Virus record (IMG/VR): IMGVR_UViG_3300032240_002045
Span: 1 to 64,000 of that record
Reading direction: 5' to 3' (one strand)
Source: a virus
Length of the DNA: 64,000 nucleotides
The notes under the pieces are model-generated. The model searched no databases. It saw only the letters and a program-made list of their open reading frames with translations, and was not told the DNA's origin. This document shows positions 21,306 through 29,089 of this stretch, in pieces. Every line of letters starts with the position of its first letter. Within the stretch, counting starts at the first letter, position 1. The translations under genes and the position numbers were made by a program.

Positions 21306-21315
21306 CGGCGTGTCG
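21306..21315 (+). promoter_or_regulatory. Conserved island motif CGGCGTGTCG
   Basis: Ten-base exact copy, followed by ATTGG as the 18066 copy is followed by TATTGG; lies between the operator-like cluster and the Shine-Dalgarno at 21371. Confidence 0.5.
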
Positions 21316-21386
21316 ATTGGATTAAGCGAGGAAGCCGAGTAAGTTGATCCTGTGGACATAAGTTCACCAAGAGATAGGAGAAAATA

Positions 21387-21677
21387 GTGAGTGAGATGGG
21401 CAAGTTTTACAATGAGAGAGGCAAGGCCTTTTATAACCGTTATTACAAGCAATTAGAAGGCGCCAAGATAGTTCGCTATTACGGCATGTCTGAAGGAGAG
21501 TTCCCTACCTTTGAAGTGGAGTTATCTAACTGTCAGATTATTAAGATAGAGATCTCCCGCGATCCTGAGGGCAATGGCGGTGGCTTTGTGTTTGGTCTAA
21601 ATCATCCTGATATGGCTGACTGGGATAAGAAGCAAGCCCTATTAGCCCAATTACTGGAGGAGGAAGCTCATGCCTGA
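21387..21677 (+). CDS. Hypothetical 96-aa protein
   Basis: GTG start behind GAGATAGGAG. Alpha/beta with FYNERGKAFYNRYYKQLEGAKIVRYYGM and ISRDPEGNGGGFVFGL. First of four small overlapping genes (21387-22430). No family recognised. Confidence 0.55.
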   Translation: MSEMGKFYNERGKAFYNRYYKQLEGAKIVRYYGMSEGEFPTFEVELSNCQIIKIEISRDPEGNGGGFVFGLNHPDMADWDKKQALLAQLLEEEAHA

Positions 21678-21993
21678 GACGCTACCCTGCAGCGAGCGCA
21701 TTCGCGGTGAGCTAGCTCAGCGCAATGCCATGCTGCGCCAGGTTATGGACAATCCCAACCATGATGATTACTTTGATGACCCAGCTTTATCTATAGATCA
21801 CATGGATGTAACCCGCGTTTGTTTCTCTTACGGCGGTCCAAGCGACTACCTGGAGATCACCCACAATGGGCGGGACATTATTAAAGCCGAGTACCTGTTC
21901 CATGACTGGTATGACGGTGCCCGCGTGTCGGTCGACGAGGGCACGCCTATGTATGAGTATGCTAAAACCCTATTAGAGAACCAGGAGATGTAA
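21670..21993 (+). CDS. Hypothetical 107-aa protein
   Basis: Shine-Dalgarno GGAGGAAG and an 8-nt overlap with the gene upstream. Acidic, with the central strand VCFSYGGPSDYLEITHNGRDIIKAEYLFHDWYDGARV. No family recognised. Confidence 0.55.
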   Translation: MPETLPCSERIRGELAQRNAMLRQVMDNPNHDDYFDDPALSIDHMDVTRVCFSYGGPSDYLEITHNGRDIIKAEYLFHDWYDGARVSVDEGTPMYEYAKTLLENQEM

Positions 21994-22227
21994 ATGGAGC
22001 TTATGACGAGAGGTACCCTGCGGGGCACACAGCTGCAAAACGGAGCGCTGTGCATCGAGAGTTGGCAGATCAACCAGGATGAGCACGTAGTTCTAGCTCT
22101 GCGGGAGCATTCTTATGATCCCTATGTAGTGTGGACAGCTACAGAGGATGGAATCTGTTCCCGCGGCGATTACTGCCGCACGATCCAGGAGGCTGTAGCT
22201 GCAGCTGAGCGGAGGGCGGGGGTCTAA
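21994..22227 (+). CDS. Hypothetical 77-aa protein
   Basis: Starts directly after the previous stop. Beta-rich first part (GTLRGTQLQNGALCIESWQINQDEHVVLALREHS) and an alpha-helical end with CRTIQEAVAAAERRAGV. No family recognised; shares its stop region with the next start. Confidence 0.52.
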   Translation: MELMTRGTLRGTQLQNGALCIESWQINQDEHVVLALREHSYDPYVVWTATEDGICSRGDYCRTIQEAVAAAERRAGV

Positions 22228-22430
22228 TGGAAGGAACAATGACAAAAGAAGCTGTAGACACCCTGGTAGAGAGCTTCCTAGCTATTAAAGAGTGGGACGT
22301 TGTAGTCAATGCCCTGGCTTTGGAGGTATTAATAGCCATTCCGCGCTCGCCAGGTGATAGCTACACAGACGAAGAATGCGTTGAAATGATAGCTGAGGTG
22401 ACTGATCACTGGAGGAAGCTCAAGAGTTGA
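22227..22430 (+). CDS. Hypothetical 67-aa helical protein
   Basis: Overlaps the previous stop by one base. A second Met at codon 5 could be the start. Helical and acidic (AVDTLVESFLAIKEWDVVVNALALEVLIAIP). No family recognised. Confidence 0.5.
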   Translation: MEGTMTKEAVDTLVESFLAIKEWDVVVNALALEVLIAIPRSPGDSYTDEECVEMIAEVTDHWRKLKS

Positions 22431-22485
22431 GTCGACACGGCTCAAGTTTGCTGAGCTGGCTGGGCGCGAGCCTGGCCGGCTCGGC

Positions 22486-22538
22486 AAATGTTTGTGTTGG
22501 CCCACCCACCCCATAAGGGAATATATATAAAGAGAGAG
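22486..22538 (+). promoter_or_regulatory. Repeated promoter-like cassette, copy D
   Basis: AATGTTTGTGTTGGCCC, C-rich tract, ATAAGGGAATATATA and AGAGAGAG. The gap before it holds an imperfect hairpin (GCTGAGC ... GCTCGGC) without a T-run. Confidence 0.58.
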
Positions 22539-22551
22539 GTGATGCAGCTCA

Positions 22552-22562
22552 CGGCGTGTTGC
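22552..22562 (+). promoter_or_regulatory. Conserved island motif, variant copy CGGCGTGTTGC
   Basis: One mismatch from CGGCGTGTCGC, followed by TATTG as at 18077. Placed just downstream of cassette D. Confidence 0.45.
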
Positions 22563-22598
22563 TATTGACTTATCCGGCCCATTCTGCCATGGGGCTCA

Positions 22599-22651
22599 AT
22601 TGTCGACAAAGCGATTTGCCGATCTAGGCTACTGCTAATTGTCGACAAAGC
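22599..22651 (+). repeat. Two direct copies of AATTGTCGACAAAGC
   Basis: Copies at 22599-22613 and 22637-22651, 38 bp apart start to start, each centred on the perfect palindrome TTGTCGACAA. Operator-like. Another TTGTCGACAA is in the coding region at about 28398. Confidence 0.6.
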
Positions 22652-22712
22652 AACACTGCGGATACGGCCAGATTTACAGCCCATTCCCAGAATGACTTAG
22701 CTGATAACTACT

Positions 22713-22742
22713 AAGAGAGAGAGAGAGCAAGAGAGAGAGAAA
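22713..22742 (+). repeat. GA dinucleotide tract
   Basis: Two runs of (GA)n separated by CA in the 470-nt gap between 22430 and 22903. Purine-only on this strand. Other gap contents: cassette D, palindromes, a 17-mer and small hairpins; no gene above 40 codons. Confidence 0.7.
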
Positions 22743-22776
22743 GCCTTACAGGCTCAAATAGCCCTCTAGCCCTCAA

Positions 22777-22793
22777 TATAACGATTAGATAAC
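22777..22793 (+). repeat. 17-mer motif TATAACRATTWGATAAC, copy 3
   Basis: TATAACGATTAGATAAC, agreeing in 16 of 17 positions with each of the other copies (18043 minus strand, 19702 plus strand). Confidence 0.6.
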
Positions 22794-22855
22794 AATATGA
22801 CTATGAGCGTGGGAGAGCCTTGACTCTCTATGTATCCCTATGGTTATCATTCTCT

Positions 22856-22874
22856 TAACGGTGAAGGTATCACC
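22856..22874 (+). promoter_or_regulatory. Small hairpin upstream of 22903 gene
   Basis: CGGTGA and TCACCG around a short AGGTA-containing loop, about 28 nt before the ATG at 22903. It could be a 5' UTR stem; no riboswitch class recognised. Confidence 0.35.
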
Positions 22875-22902
22875 GCGATATAAATTACAGTGAGGTATTA
22901 AC

Positions 22903-23040
22903 ATGGCAAAGAAAGCGTTCACACGCATTATTGATATAGAGACTGGCGAGGAGCTAGTTTCAGCTGATTTAACCGAAGCTGCTGCAAAGCGCTTCATTAA
23001 GTACTATCAGGTATTCGGCATATATGGAAAGGTGGCTTAA
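22903..23040 (+). CDS. Hypothetical 45-aa protein
   Basis: Good Shine-Dalgarno (GTGAGG) eight bases ahead. Reads MAKKAFTRIIDIETGEELVSADLTEAAAKRFIKYYQVFGIYG in outline; mixed strand and helix. Two bases separate it from the next ATG. No family recognised. Confidence 0.62.
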   Translation: MAKKAFTRIIDIETGEELVSADLTEAAAKRFIKYYQVFGIYGKVA

Positions 23041-23042
23041 TC

Positions 23043-23624
23043 ATGGCTATTGAGCAAGTCCTATATAAGGACTACCTAATCTCTATTGAACCTGATATGG
23101 AGCCTATGAACCCCCGCGAGTGGGATAACTTCGGCACTATGGTGTGTTTCCACAATAAGTACCGCCTAGGCGATACACACACTATTGATTCTCCCGACTT
23201 TAGCTCATGGAGCGAGGTGCGTGACTACATTGAGGCTGATCTAGGTGGCATGGTTATCCTGCCTCTATTCTTATATGACCATAGTGGTATCTCTATGTCA
23301 GTAGGTGCTCCCCGCGCCCAACACGCTTCATGGGATAGTGGTCAAGTTGGGTTTATTTATTGTACTGATGGCGACATGGTGCGCGAAAACCTCAAGGATC
23401 TTGAGCAAGCCGAAGCCTTACTTCGTGGTGAGGTTGCTGCATATAACCGTTACTTAACTGGAGACGTATATACCTACCGCATTGAGAAAGCTTCAACCTG
23501 TGATAGTTGTAATCATACCTCCGCGGAATTTGTAGACTCATGCAGTGGTTGGGATAGCGTCGATGATGCTATGAAAGAGGCTATGCAAGTAGTTGACTAC
23601 CAAGCTGCGCAGGTGAGCGCATGA
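23043..23624 (+). CDS. Conserved phage protein of unknown function
   Basis: 193 residues. PMNPREWDNFGTMVCFHNKYRLGD at residues 21-44 is a motif I associate with a widespread phage early protein family; the centre has LPLFLYDHSGISMSVGA and the run WDSGQVGFIYCT. A four-Cys segment near the end (CDSCNHTSAEFVDSC) may bind zinc. Function unknown. Confidence 0.6.
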   Translation: MAIEQVLYKDYLISIEPDMEPMNPREWDNFGTMVCFHNKYRLGDTHTIDSPDFSSWSEVRDYIEADLGGMVILPLFLYDHSGISMSVGAPRAQHASWDSGQVGFIYCTDGDMVRENLKDLEQAEALLRGEVAAYNRYLTGDVYTYRIEKASTCDSCNHTSAEFVDSCSGWDSVDDAMKEAMQVVDYQAAQVSA

Positions 23625-23764
23625 GTCAAGATCAAGAGTCAATTAGCTGGGGAGAGTTGGCGGAGCTAACTCATGCAACCCAAGTTGAACGGTTTAATTG
23701 GTGCTCATGCGAAGAGCAAGAGGACTTTCCCTATTCAGACTGCCCAAGAAAGGAGTTAGTATGA
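23621..23764 (+). CDS. Hypothetical 47-aa Cys-containing protein
   Basis: ATGA overlaps with both neighbours. Tail NWCSCEEQEDFPYSDC has three cysteines in a small-knuckle arrangement similar to the Api92-like extension. Function unknown. Confidence 0.6.
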   Translation: MSQDQESISWGELAELTHATQVERFNWCSCEEQEDFPYSDCPRKELV

Positions 23765-24015
23765 CAAGAAAGTACTCTGTAAGAAAAGAAGTTGAACCCC
23801 GAAAATATTGTTCTGTGCAGTTTGATATGCAGATACGACTAGATTCTCCTGAAATAACTGATGAGCAATTAGAAAAGCTTATAGTTAACTTGAGAAAGTA
23901 TTCTAGAAAAGCCACGTATGACTCCGGGGTTCGAGCCCGTATGGTGCTTGTAACGGCGCAAGTTGGAGAAGCAAAAGTTGTCCCAGAGCAACATCCAGGA
24001 AAGGGGTTAGTATGA
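23761..24015 (+). CDS. Hypothetical 84-aa protein
   Basis: Start at 23761 has an AAGGAG Shine-Dalgarno and an ATGA overlap; a longer frame from 23698 lacks both. Two beta-alpha segments (YCSVQFDMQIRLDSPEITDEQLEKLIVNLRKY and ARMVLVTAQVGEAKVV). No family recognised. Confidence 0.58.
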   Translation: MTRKYSVRKEVEPRKYCSVQFDMQIRLDSPEITDEQLEKLIVNLRKYSRKATYDSGVRARMVLVTAQVGEAKVVPEQHPGKGLV

Positions 24016-24131
24016 GCTATAAGATAACCGCAGAAGTTGATGATCAATGGTTTGAGATTCTAGGCCAAATTACACGTCACCAAGAGGGTTTCGTGTGGAT
24101 GGGGGTAGAGGAGAATAAAGATGGATTATGA
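24012..24131 (+). CDS. Hypothetical 39-aa protein
   Basis: ATGA overlap and AAAGGGG Shine-Dalgarno. Short beta-hairpin-like sequence (ITAEVDDQWFEILGQI ... FVWMGVEENK). The next gene starts within its last codons. Confidence 0.5.
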   Translation: MSYKITAEVDDQWFEILGQITRHQEGFVWMGVEENKDGL

Positions 24132-24351
24132 GACAGTTAACCTAATAGTTGGGAGTATTAAAGTGTGTAAAAAAATACGCGCTACCGCCGTCATAGAGTA
24201 CGATATTGAAGAGGTACTAAGAGATTTACGTACGGACTTCCCTGATGAGGAGTTTACAGAAGAGAGTGTTGTGGATATGATTCATAACTGGATTAAAGAC
24301 GACTTCGGGAATACCCTCGCGGACGTCAGAATTGAGGAGATCAATGGCTAA
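24121..24351 (+). CDS. Hypothetical 76-aa acidic protein
   Basis: AGGAG seven bases before the ATG. Reads as strand-helix-helix (KKIRATAVIEYDIEEVLRDLRTDFPDEEFTEESVVDMIHNWIKDDFG). Four such early proteins in series (23.6-24.8 kb) suggest one operon of host-directed factors; function unknown. Confidence 0.55.
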   Translation: MDYETVNLIVGSIKVCKKIRATAVIEYDIEEVLRDLRTDFPDEEFTEESVVDMIHNWIKDDFGNTLADVRIEEING

Positions 24352-24634
24352 GAGAGTAACTGCTAACTTTAATGGTGAGCTTCGTAAAAACAATGTCAGA
24401 GGTGGTGGTTGGATTGCAGAATATTCAGTTACTCGAGCTGATCTAGATAAGCCTGTAGCTGCAAATTATTCAGCGTGGGCTAACCCATCAGCTGGTAAGA
24501 AGTGGTTGAAAGAGATGGTGCTAGCCCATACTCCTAAGAAGAGTATCAAGATGGTTGCCGGTACGGATAAAGATGATAAAGGTAAGCCTATTTACTTTAA
24601 TGGCGACGTTCCCTTTAAGGTTGATTTGGTTTAA
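24344..24634 (+). CDS. Hypothetical 96-aa basic protein
   Basis: Start at 24344 (MAKRV) preferred to one four codons upstream because it keeps the short 8-nt overlap. Sequence has Gly-rich GGGWIAEYSVTRADLD and SAWANPSAGKKWLKEMVL. No family recognised. Confidence 0.52.
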   Translation: MAKRVTANFNGELRKNNVRGGGWIAEYSVTRADLDKPVAANYSAWANPSAGKKWLKEMVLAHTPKKSIKMVAGTDKDDKGKPIYFNGDVPFKVDLV

Positions 24635-24816
24635 TGGAAGAGATCATTCCTGAGCCTAATTGGCTCCCAAGCGCTGACCCAACCGCAATTCCATATGAGG
24701 ATGATGAGGAAGATGAAGACGATCACGATCACGAAGACGACGGTGACGACGACGGTGACTACGACAAGCATGCACTTGACGAAATTACCTTTGGATTCAC
24801 CCAACCTACTAACTGA
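24634..24816 (+). CDS. Hypothetical 60-aa acidic protein (possible DNA mimic)
   Basis: About one-third Asp/Glu with an unbroken acidic and His tract (DDEEDEDDHDHEDDGDDDGD, residues 23-42). Such tracts occur in DNA-mimic and histone-like-binding inhibitors, but also as neutral linkers. Last gene of the plus-strand island. Confidence 0.5.
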   Translation: MEEIIPEPNWLPSADPTAIPYEDDEEDEDDHDHEDDGDDDGDYDKHALDEITFGFTQPTN

Positions 24817-24948
24817 GCTGTACTCATACCTTGAAGATCAAGAGAGTTTAACTAAAACATAAGAGCGTTAAAGCATATCTAAACCTTTCTGATGCTAAGG
24901 ACGGTCATGACTCTCTCACTAGACGAGCCGCACCTGCGCTACTTATGA

Positions 24949-24979
24949 AAAAACCCCCGGTTATTAGCCGGGGGTTTTT
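24949..24979. terminator. Bidirectional intrinsic terminator
   Basis: AAAAACCCCCGG/CCGGGGGTTTTT stem with loop TTATTAG, between the plus-strand island and the minus-strand RNR gene. The 21-nt core is identical to the terminator at 207-239. Confidence 0.92.
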
Positions 24980-24987
24980 ACTATTTG

Positions 24988-27012
24988 TTATGCCTTAGGC
25001 ACTTCACAAAAATCTGTTGAACAATACTTTTCACCGATTGCATCTGCAGCCATTCCTGCGTATACATCAGTAAAATCAATTGGCAAGAGAGTAAGAGTGT
25101 AAGCTTCGTAATCTTCTTTAGTCATCTGTGTGTATGGCATCTGTGGATAAGTCATATTACCCATAGGTAAGAATGAGACAGTCTTTAATTGTCCGTCGAA
25201 CATATGAAGTACAGTTCCAACCGCGTCTTTTTCCTTCTCCGCATCAAAAGAGATCGTTACTGATACAGAGTTGTCGGACCAATGGCGTTGAGCCATAGCT
25301 GCAATTGAAGTCTTCTCGTAAATAGATACATCTTTTTCTGATCGAAGAGCAAGAGATTTAATTGGGAAAAACGTTACAGAAGTTCCGGTTGGATCTTCAC
25401 TTGCTGGTTCAATACGATATCCGGAAGCTTTGAACAATGGGAGCATGGGATCTTCGTTAGCAAAACGAATGGCACGAAGGAAGTACTCACCGCCCGGTGT
25501 CCAGTGAACGCCAGGTGATTCACCAGCCAAGATTGACACTGTGCCTGATGGCTTTACAGTTGTTGTCTTGATTGATTCACGGATACCAAGCCACTCTGAG
25601 TATGACTTATCGTATGACTGGATCTTTTCGTATCCCGCATCCATCCATTCACGTAGTGTTGGTAGCCCTACACGATCTGCAAAGTTAGCTATACCTGAGA
25701 TTGAAGTTCCAATACGACGATTGCGTTGCATGATCGCGTTGGTTTCTTCCCAATGTGTAGGCAATAGAGTTACAGTCTTTGCGTATAGGTAGGCAAACTT
25801 AAGTGTGCGCTTGAAGTCTTCCAAGTTGTCATGGCGATTTAAGTAAGTTTCTACCAATGTGCAACACTCAAATGATTCAAGTGATTGTTCTGCGCATGGG
25901 TTGTAACCCGCAGCTCGCCAGTCCTTGTTGTTAGGTGGATCAATGAGACGACCATACTTACGTGTCACGTCCATCCAAATAACACCCGGCTCACCATTCA
26001 AAGCTATGCCTTCAACAATGTGGTTCATGTCGTCTCCAACATTAACTTCCACGCTGTTGTTAGACATCCACGCCCAACCCGGTGCTGCTGGATCATATGA
26101 GTTGCGCTCTGGGTATACCGCTGGGTTCTTTAGGTTTAGGAAGTCCTTGTCATCAAGGCGACCCATGAGTAGCTCTGCTGATCTGCGAACGTTACCGCTT
26201 ACAACACAAACTCCGATCAAGTTACCGATATCAGCAATATCACGACGAGTTAGCTTCTCTCCCGCACGTCCCTTGAATAGGTTACGTACATAGTTGTGAA
26301 GCTTCTCTAGTGGTTCGTGTCCCGCGGCTGTTCCTCCAAAGGTTTTGATCGGAGTTCCGGCTGGTCTGATTTGTGAGTAGTCAAATACTGGGCTCTTCTG
26401 ATCTGGCTTAAGGTAGCTATTGATGACTGTGGTAACTGAGTCGACCCAACCTTCGCGGGTATCTGGGATAACGATTGGTTCTGTATCTGGTTCTGGTGCA
26501 TAGATTGTAAAGTCCTTATCTGCCCCTTTATCATCGAAGCCGACACCCACGCCAAGCATGGAGGCTTCCATTAAGAAGGCGAATGGTTTAGCTGGGTTGA
26601 TCTTGGTCATCGAGTCGGTTGATACGAATGAACAATTTTGTAGCGCTGCTGAGTTCTTCTGCTCATTAACAAGAGGAGTACCCATAACCCATAGTCCGCG
26701 ACCCGGCGGGGTCCACTTCAAATTAAAGAGTCGATCAAACGCTTCTTTAGCTGAGGACTGAGCCTTTGAGTCATTCCAAGGTAGTCGCTGGCTTTTAGCG
26801 TGATCCTTTTGGATTGAGTACATGCCGTTAACTACTCGCTCGCATACATCTACCCAAGTCTCTTTGGTGCCATCCTCTTTCAAACGGGAGTATGTTCGGA
26901 GAAAAGTAATCTCTCCAACTGAGTTTCCGCCAGCATCTTTATAGCCCCAAGGTACAGTTTTACCCTTGTAGCTGTTTACATGATCCTCGGCTAAACGAAA
27001 TGACAGTGCCAT
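24988..27012 (-). CDS. nrdJ: Adenosylcobalamin-dependent (class II) ribonucleotide reductase
   Basis: 674 residues, the size and form of monomeric class II enzymes. Typical segments: YSRLKEDGTKETW near the start, LWTPPGRGLWVMG-like segment, LQNCSF (first redox Cys), NPCAEQSLESFECC (catalytic Cys loop), KPSGTVSILAGESPGVH, and a C-terminal C-x4-C (CSTDFC) that reduces the active site. It makes deoxynucleotides without oxygen-sensitive partners but needs host vitamin B12. Shine-Dalgarno AAGGGAG. Faces the plus-strand island across a terminator. Confidence 0.93.
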   Translation of the reverse strand: MALSFRLAEDHVNSYKGKTVPWGYKDAGGNSVGEITFLRTYSRLKEDGTKETWVDVCERVVNGMYSIQKDHAKSQRLPWNDSKAQSSAKEAFDRLFNLKWTPPGRGLWVMGTPLVNEQKNSAALQNCSFVSTDSMTKINPAKPFAFLMEASMLGVGVGFDDKGADKDFTIYAPEPDTEPIVIPDTREGWVDSVTTVINSYLKPDQKSPVFDYSQIRPAGTPIKTFGGTAAGHEPLEKLHNYVRNLFKGRAGEKLTRRDIADIGNLIGVCVVSGNVRRSAELLMGRLDDKDFLNLKNPAVYPERNSYDPAAPGWAWMSNNSVEVNVGDDMNHIVEGIALNGEPGVIWMDVTRKYGRLIDPPNNKDWRAAGYNPCAEQSLESFECCTLVETYLNRHDNLEDFKRTLKFAYLYAKTVTLLPTHWEETNAIMQRNRRIGTSISGIANFADRVGLPTLREWMDAGYEKIQSYDKSYSEWLGIRESIKTTTVKPSGTVSILAGESPGVHWTPGGEYFLRAIRFANEDPMLPLFKASGYRIEPASEDPTGTSVTFFPIKSLALRSEKDVSIYEKTSIAAMAQRHWSDNSVSVTISFDAEKEKDAVGTVLHMFDGQLKTVSFLPMGNMTYPQMPYTQMTKEDYEAYTLTLLPIDFTDVYAGMAADAIGEKYCSTDFCEVPKA

Positions 27013-27123
27013 AGTTCTCCCTTATTTTGTGAATGGTTTCTTAGTTTAACGACTTACTCAGAGTAGTTCGAGACTTACCCTGTTCCATGCTGTGGTACCA
27101 AGCTCTTATATGATAATAAGAAG

Positions 27124-28605
27124 CTATTTATCTTCAAGCGATTGACGAATAATCTCCGTCGTTTGAGCTTCATTAAGACCACCGTTTGGTAGTTCTCGAA
27201 GAGCTTGAGCCTTATCTCCAAAGATAGAAGATAGCACTCCCGCTGACCCGCTTTTTTCTACAGTCATACGGATAAACTCTTTTGATGAACCCATATCGTT
27301 AAGTTTTCCAATCAAACTATAAAGTCTATCGATCTCTTGTGAAAGGTTTGGATCTGCGTATCCGCCGTTCATTTCTTCAGCAAAACGCATAAAAGCGACC
27401 CTTTGACCCTGCATTTCAATGATTGCATTAAGTAAACCTTTAACCTGTTCAGTCGTCTTTACCTCTACTGGAAGCTTAAATGCGCACACTGATTGAGGTT
27501 TAAAAGCTGGACAATTAGAAGCTACAAAACAAGTGTCACACACCCTAAGACTGGTTGATTGTGACTCCAAAATAGTAACGTCTTTGATGACATCATTACC
27601 ATCACCATCTTGCTCAACAACAGATTTTTGAGTGTATCCAAAGACCGGTAAATTGCCCATTTCCTCTGGAGTTCGGGGTTCAAGTTTCCGCATCTGGACC
27701 CCCCTGTTATCAGCTACGGGAGGGGTAGTTTCCCCACTTTGCTCCACTTCACTCCCCCCACTGTTATCATATAAGAAGTCGTCATCAGGCTCGTTAATCA
27801 TCTTGTTCATCCTCATTTCAAACTGTTCATATGACCACACCGCTAATCTACAAACCTCTTGATCATCATCTTCTAAGATTTTATCGGCATCAAGTCCGGC
27901 TGTTCCGTAGATATGGTTGTACCTCATCCGAGCTTGATCTTTCATCTTCTTGGGGTAACGTACCAGACGTGAGCCATCCCAAATAATAGTTTCCCCGTGC
28001 ATCATAGGTGATAGCCACGACAATGTGCTGGCGGTCTCTACCTTGACCTGCCGTAGGTTGTCAGGCTTGGCACAGCCTAGTGCGTGAAACCTAGTTCCGT
28101 CTTGAATAGCGTGAGCTCTGGTTGCCGAGGCAAGCATGCTGTCTGCCTCTATGGCCTCTCCAGGAATGGCTATGTCTAAATATGTATCTACCAACCTTTT
28201 TAAGCCTCGTAGGCCGCTTTGTGGGTTCCATACGGGCTGGAATTTGCCCGGTGGTACCTCCGCCCAAGCTGTCTTACGTTGAGCCTCTACAAATTCTGGG
28301 CTAATGCGTTCACCATTAATCTCCGTAAACACAGTCAAACGATCAATATTGTTGGCTATAAAGTTTTCGTAATTAGCTGCAAATTCTTCTAATTCAATTG
28401 TCGACAAATTGGTATTTTTAGGAATCCCAGGGTGAACATAAATATAACTGTCTTTAGAAAAGTAGTTGTCCAACATATAGTCACTCTTTTTTGGCAAACC
28501 TCGCTTGACCAAACGCCAAAAGCTAACGCCGACATGGTTAGCGGTGGTTGACTCTAAGAGTAGACGGTTAGAAGGGACTTCCGCCCCTAGGTAAATAATC
28601 TTCAT
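27124..28605 (-). CDS. Conserved actinophage protein, TGT/DpdA-like barrel plus Cys4 tail (tentative)
   Basis: 493 residues. N-terminal half reads like a TIM barrel of the tRNA-guanine transglycosylase/DpdA group: IYLGAEVPSNRLLLE, DIAIPGEAIEADSM, TRFHALGCAKPDNLRQVKVETASTLSW, then ETIIWDGSRLVRYPKKM. The C-terminal half has a four-Cys cluster (CDTCFVASNCPAFKPQSVC) and helical segments. The barrel idea rests on memory of motifs, and no other 7-deazaguanine gene is seen. Conserved in actinophages as an unknown protein next to the following HAD-like gene. The palindrome TTGTCGACAA occurs in its coding sequence near 28398. Confidence 0.5.
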   Translation of the reverse strand: MKIIYLGAEVPSNRLLLESTTANHVGVSFWRLVKRGLPKKSDYMLDNYFSKDSYIYVHPGIPKNTNLSTIELEEFAANYENFIANNIDRLTVFTEINGERISPEFVEAQRKTAWAEVPPGKFQPVWNPQSGLRGLKRLVDTYLDIAIPGEAIEADSMLASATRAHAIQDGTRFHALGCAKPDNLRQVKVETASTLSWLSPMMHGETIIWDGSRLVRYPKKMKDQARMRYNHIYGTAGLDADKILEDDDQEVCRLAVWSYEQFEMRMNKMINEPDDDFLYDNSGGSEVEQSGETTPPVADNRGVQMRKLEPRTPEEMGNLPVFGYTQKSVVEQDGDGNDVIKDVTILESQSTSLRVCDTCFVASNCPAFKPQSVCAFKLPVEVKTTEQVKGLLNAIIEMQGQRVAFMRFAEEMNGGYADPNLSQEIDRLYSLIGKLNDMGSSKEFIRMTVEKSGSAGVLSSIFGDKAQALRELPNGGLNEAQTTEIIRQSLEDK

Positions 28606-28607
28606 TG

Positions 28608-29066
28608 TTATTTAATGCGGCCATCTTCAATAAAAGCCTCTTGCTGTTGCACAATCTCTTCGACTATCTCATTCCATTTACGAATGCCAACCTTGCTGTC
28701 GGGTCTAAACTCTTCACGGATATAGGTAGGGTTCATAAATACTAACGTGGTTACACCGATTTCCAACAATCTTTTAGTAAGGTTTGGATCAGGAGTTATC
28801 ACATAATCAACTGGTCCTTGGGATCTAACCCATTCTACTTGTCTAAATGCTGGAAACTCACCGGGCATAGGCACCTCACCAATAATGTCATCTACCTTGG
28901 TGATTTTGTGTTGGCGCAGCCAGTGGTCTGCTTTGTCTTTATCTTCCGCCAAAAGAAATACTTTGTTGTGTTCTTTTAATGTGTGATACAGCAACATCCC
29001 ATTTGGAATCGGTGCATTGGTATTTGTATGACGAAGTACCCCGTCTATAAACATTAACACGGCCAT
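28608..29066 (-). CDS. HAD-like protein with degenerate first motif
   Basis: 152 residues. Opens with LMFIDGVLRH, a D-x-D/DG-like HAD motif I lacking the second Asp; the rest alternates strands and helices with VDYVITPDPNLTKRLLEIGVTTLVFMNP. Neighbours the 27124 gene as in other actinophages. Possibly a non-catalytic or kinase-like nucleotide enzyme; function unknown. Confidence 0.5.
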   Translation of the reverse strand: MAVLMFIDGVLRHTNTNAPIPNGMLLYHTLKEHNKVFLLAEDKDKADHWLRQHKITKVDDIIGEVPMPGEFPAFRQVEWVRSQGPVDYVITPDPNLTKRLLEIGVTTLVFMNPTYIREEFRPDSKVGIRKWNEIVEEIVQQQEAFIEDGRIK

Positions 29067-29089
29067 GGCCGAACACTACCACCTTTTAA

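Noticed and set aside
22713-22742. GA tract considered as CRISPR or repeat array
   Set aside because: Simple dinucleotide run with no spacer structure; no CRISPR arrays seen anywhere in the window.
25148-25156. DnaA-box-like TGTGGATAA inside the RNR gene (another at about 32211)
   Set aside because: Isolated single copies in coding sequence; not clustered as at 18021-18041.
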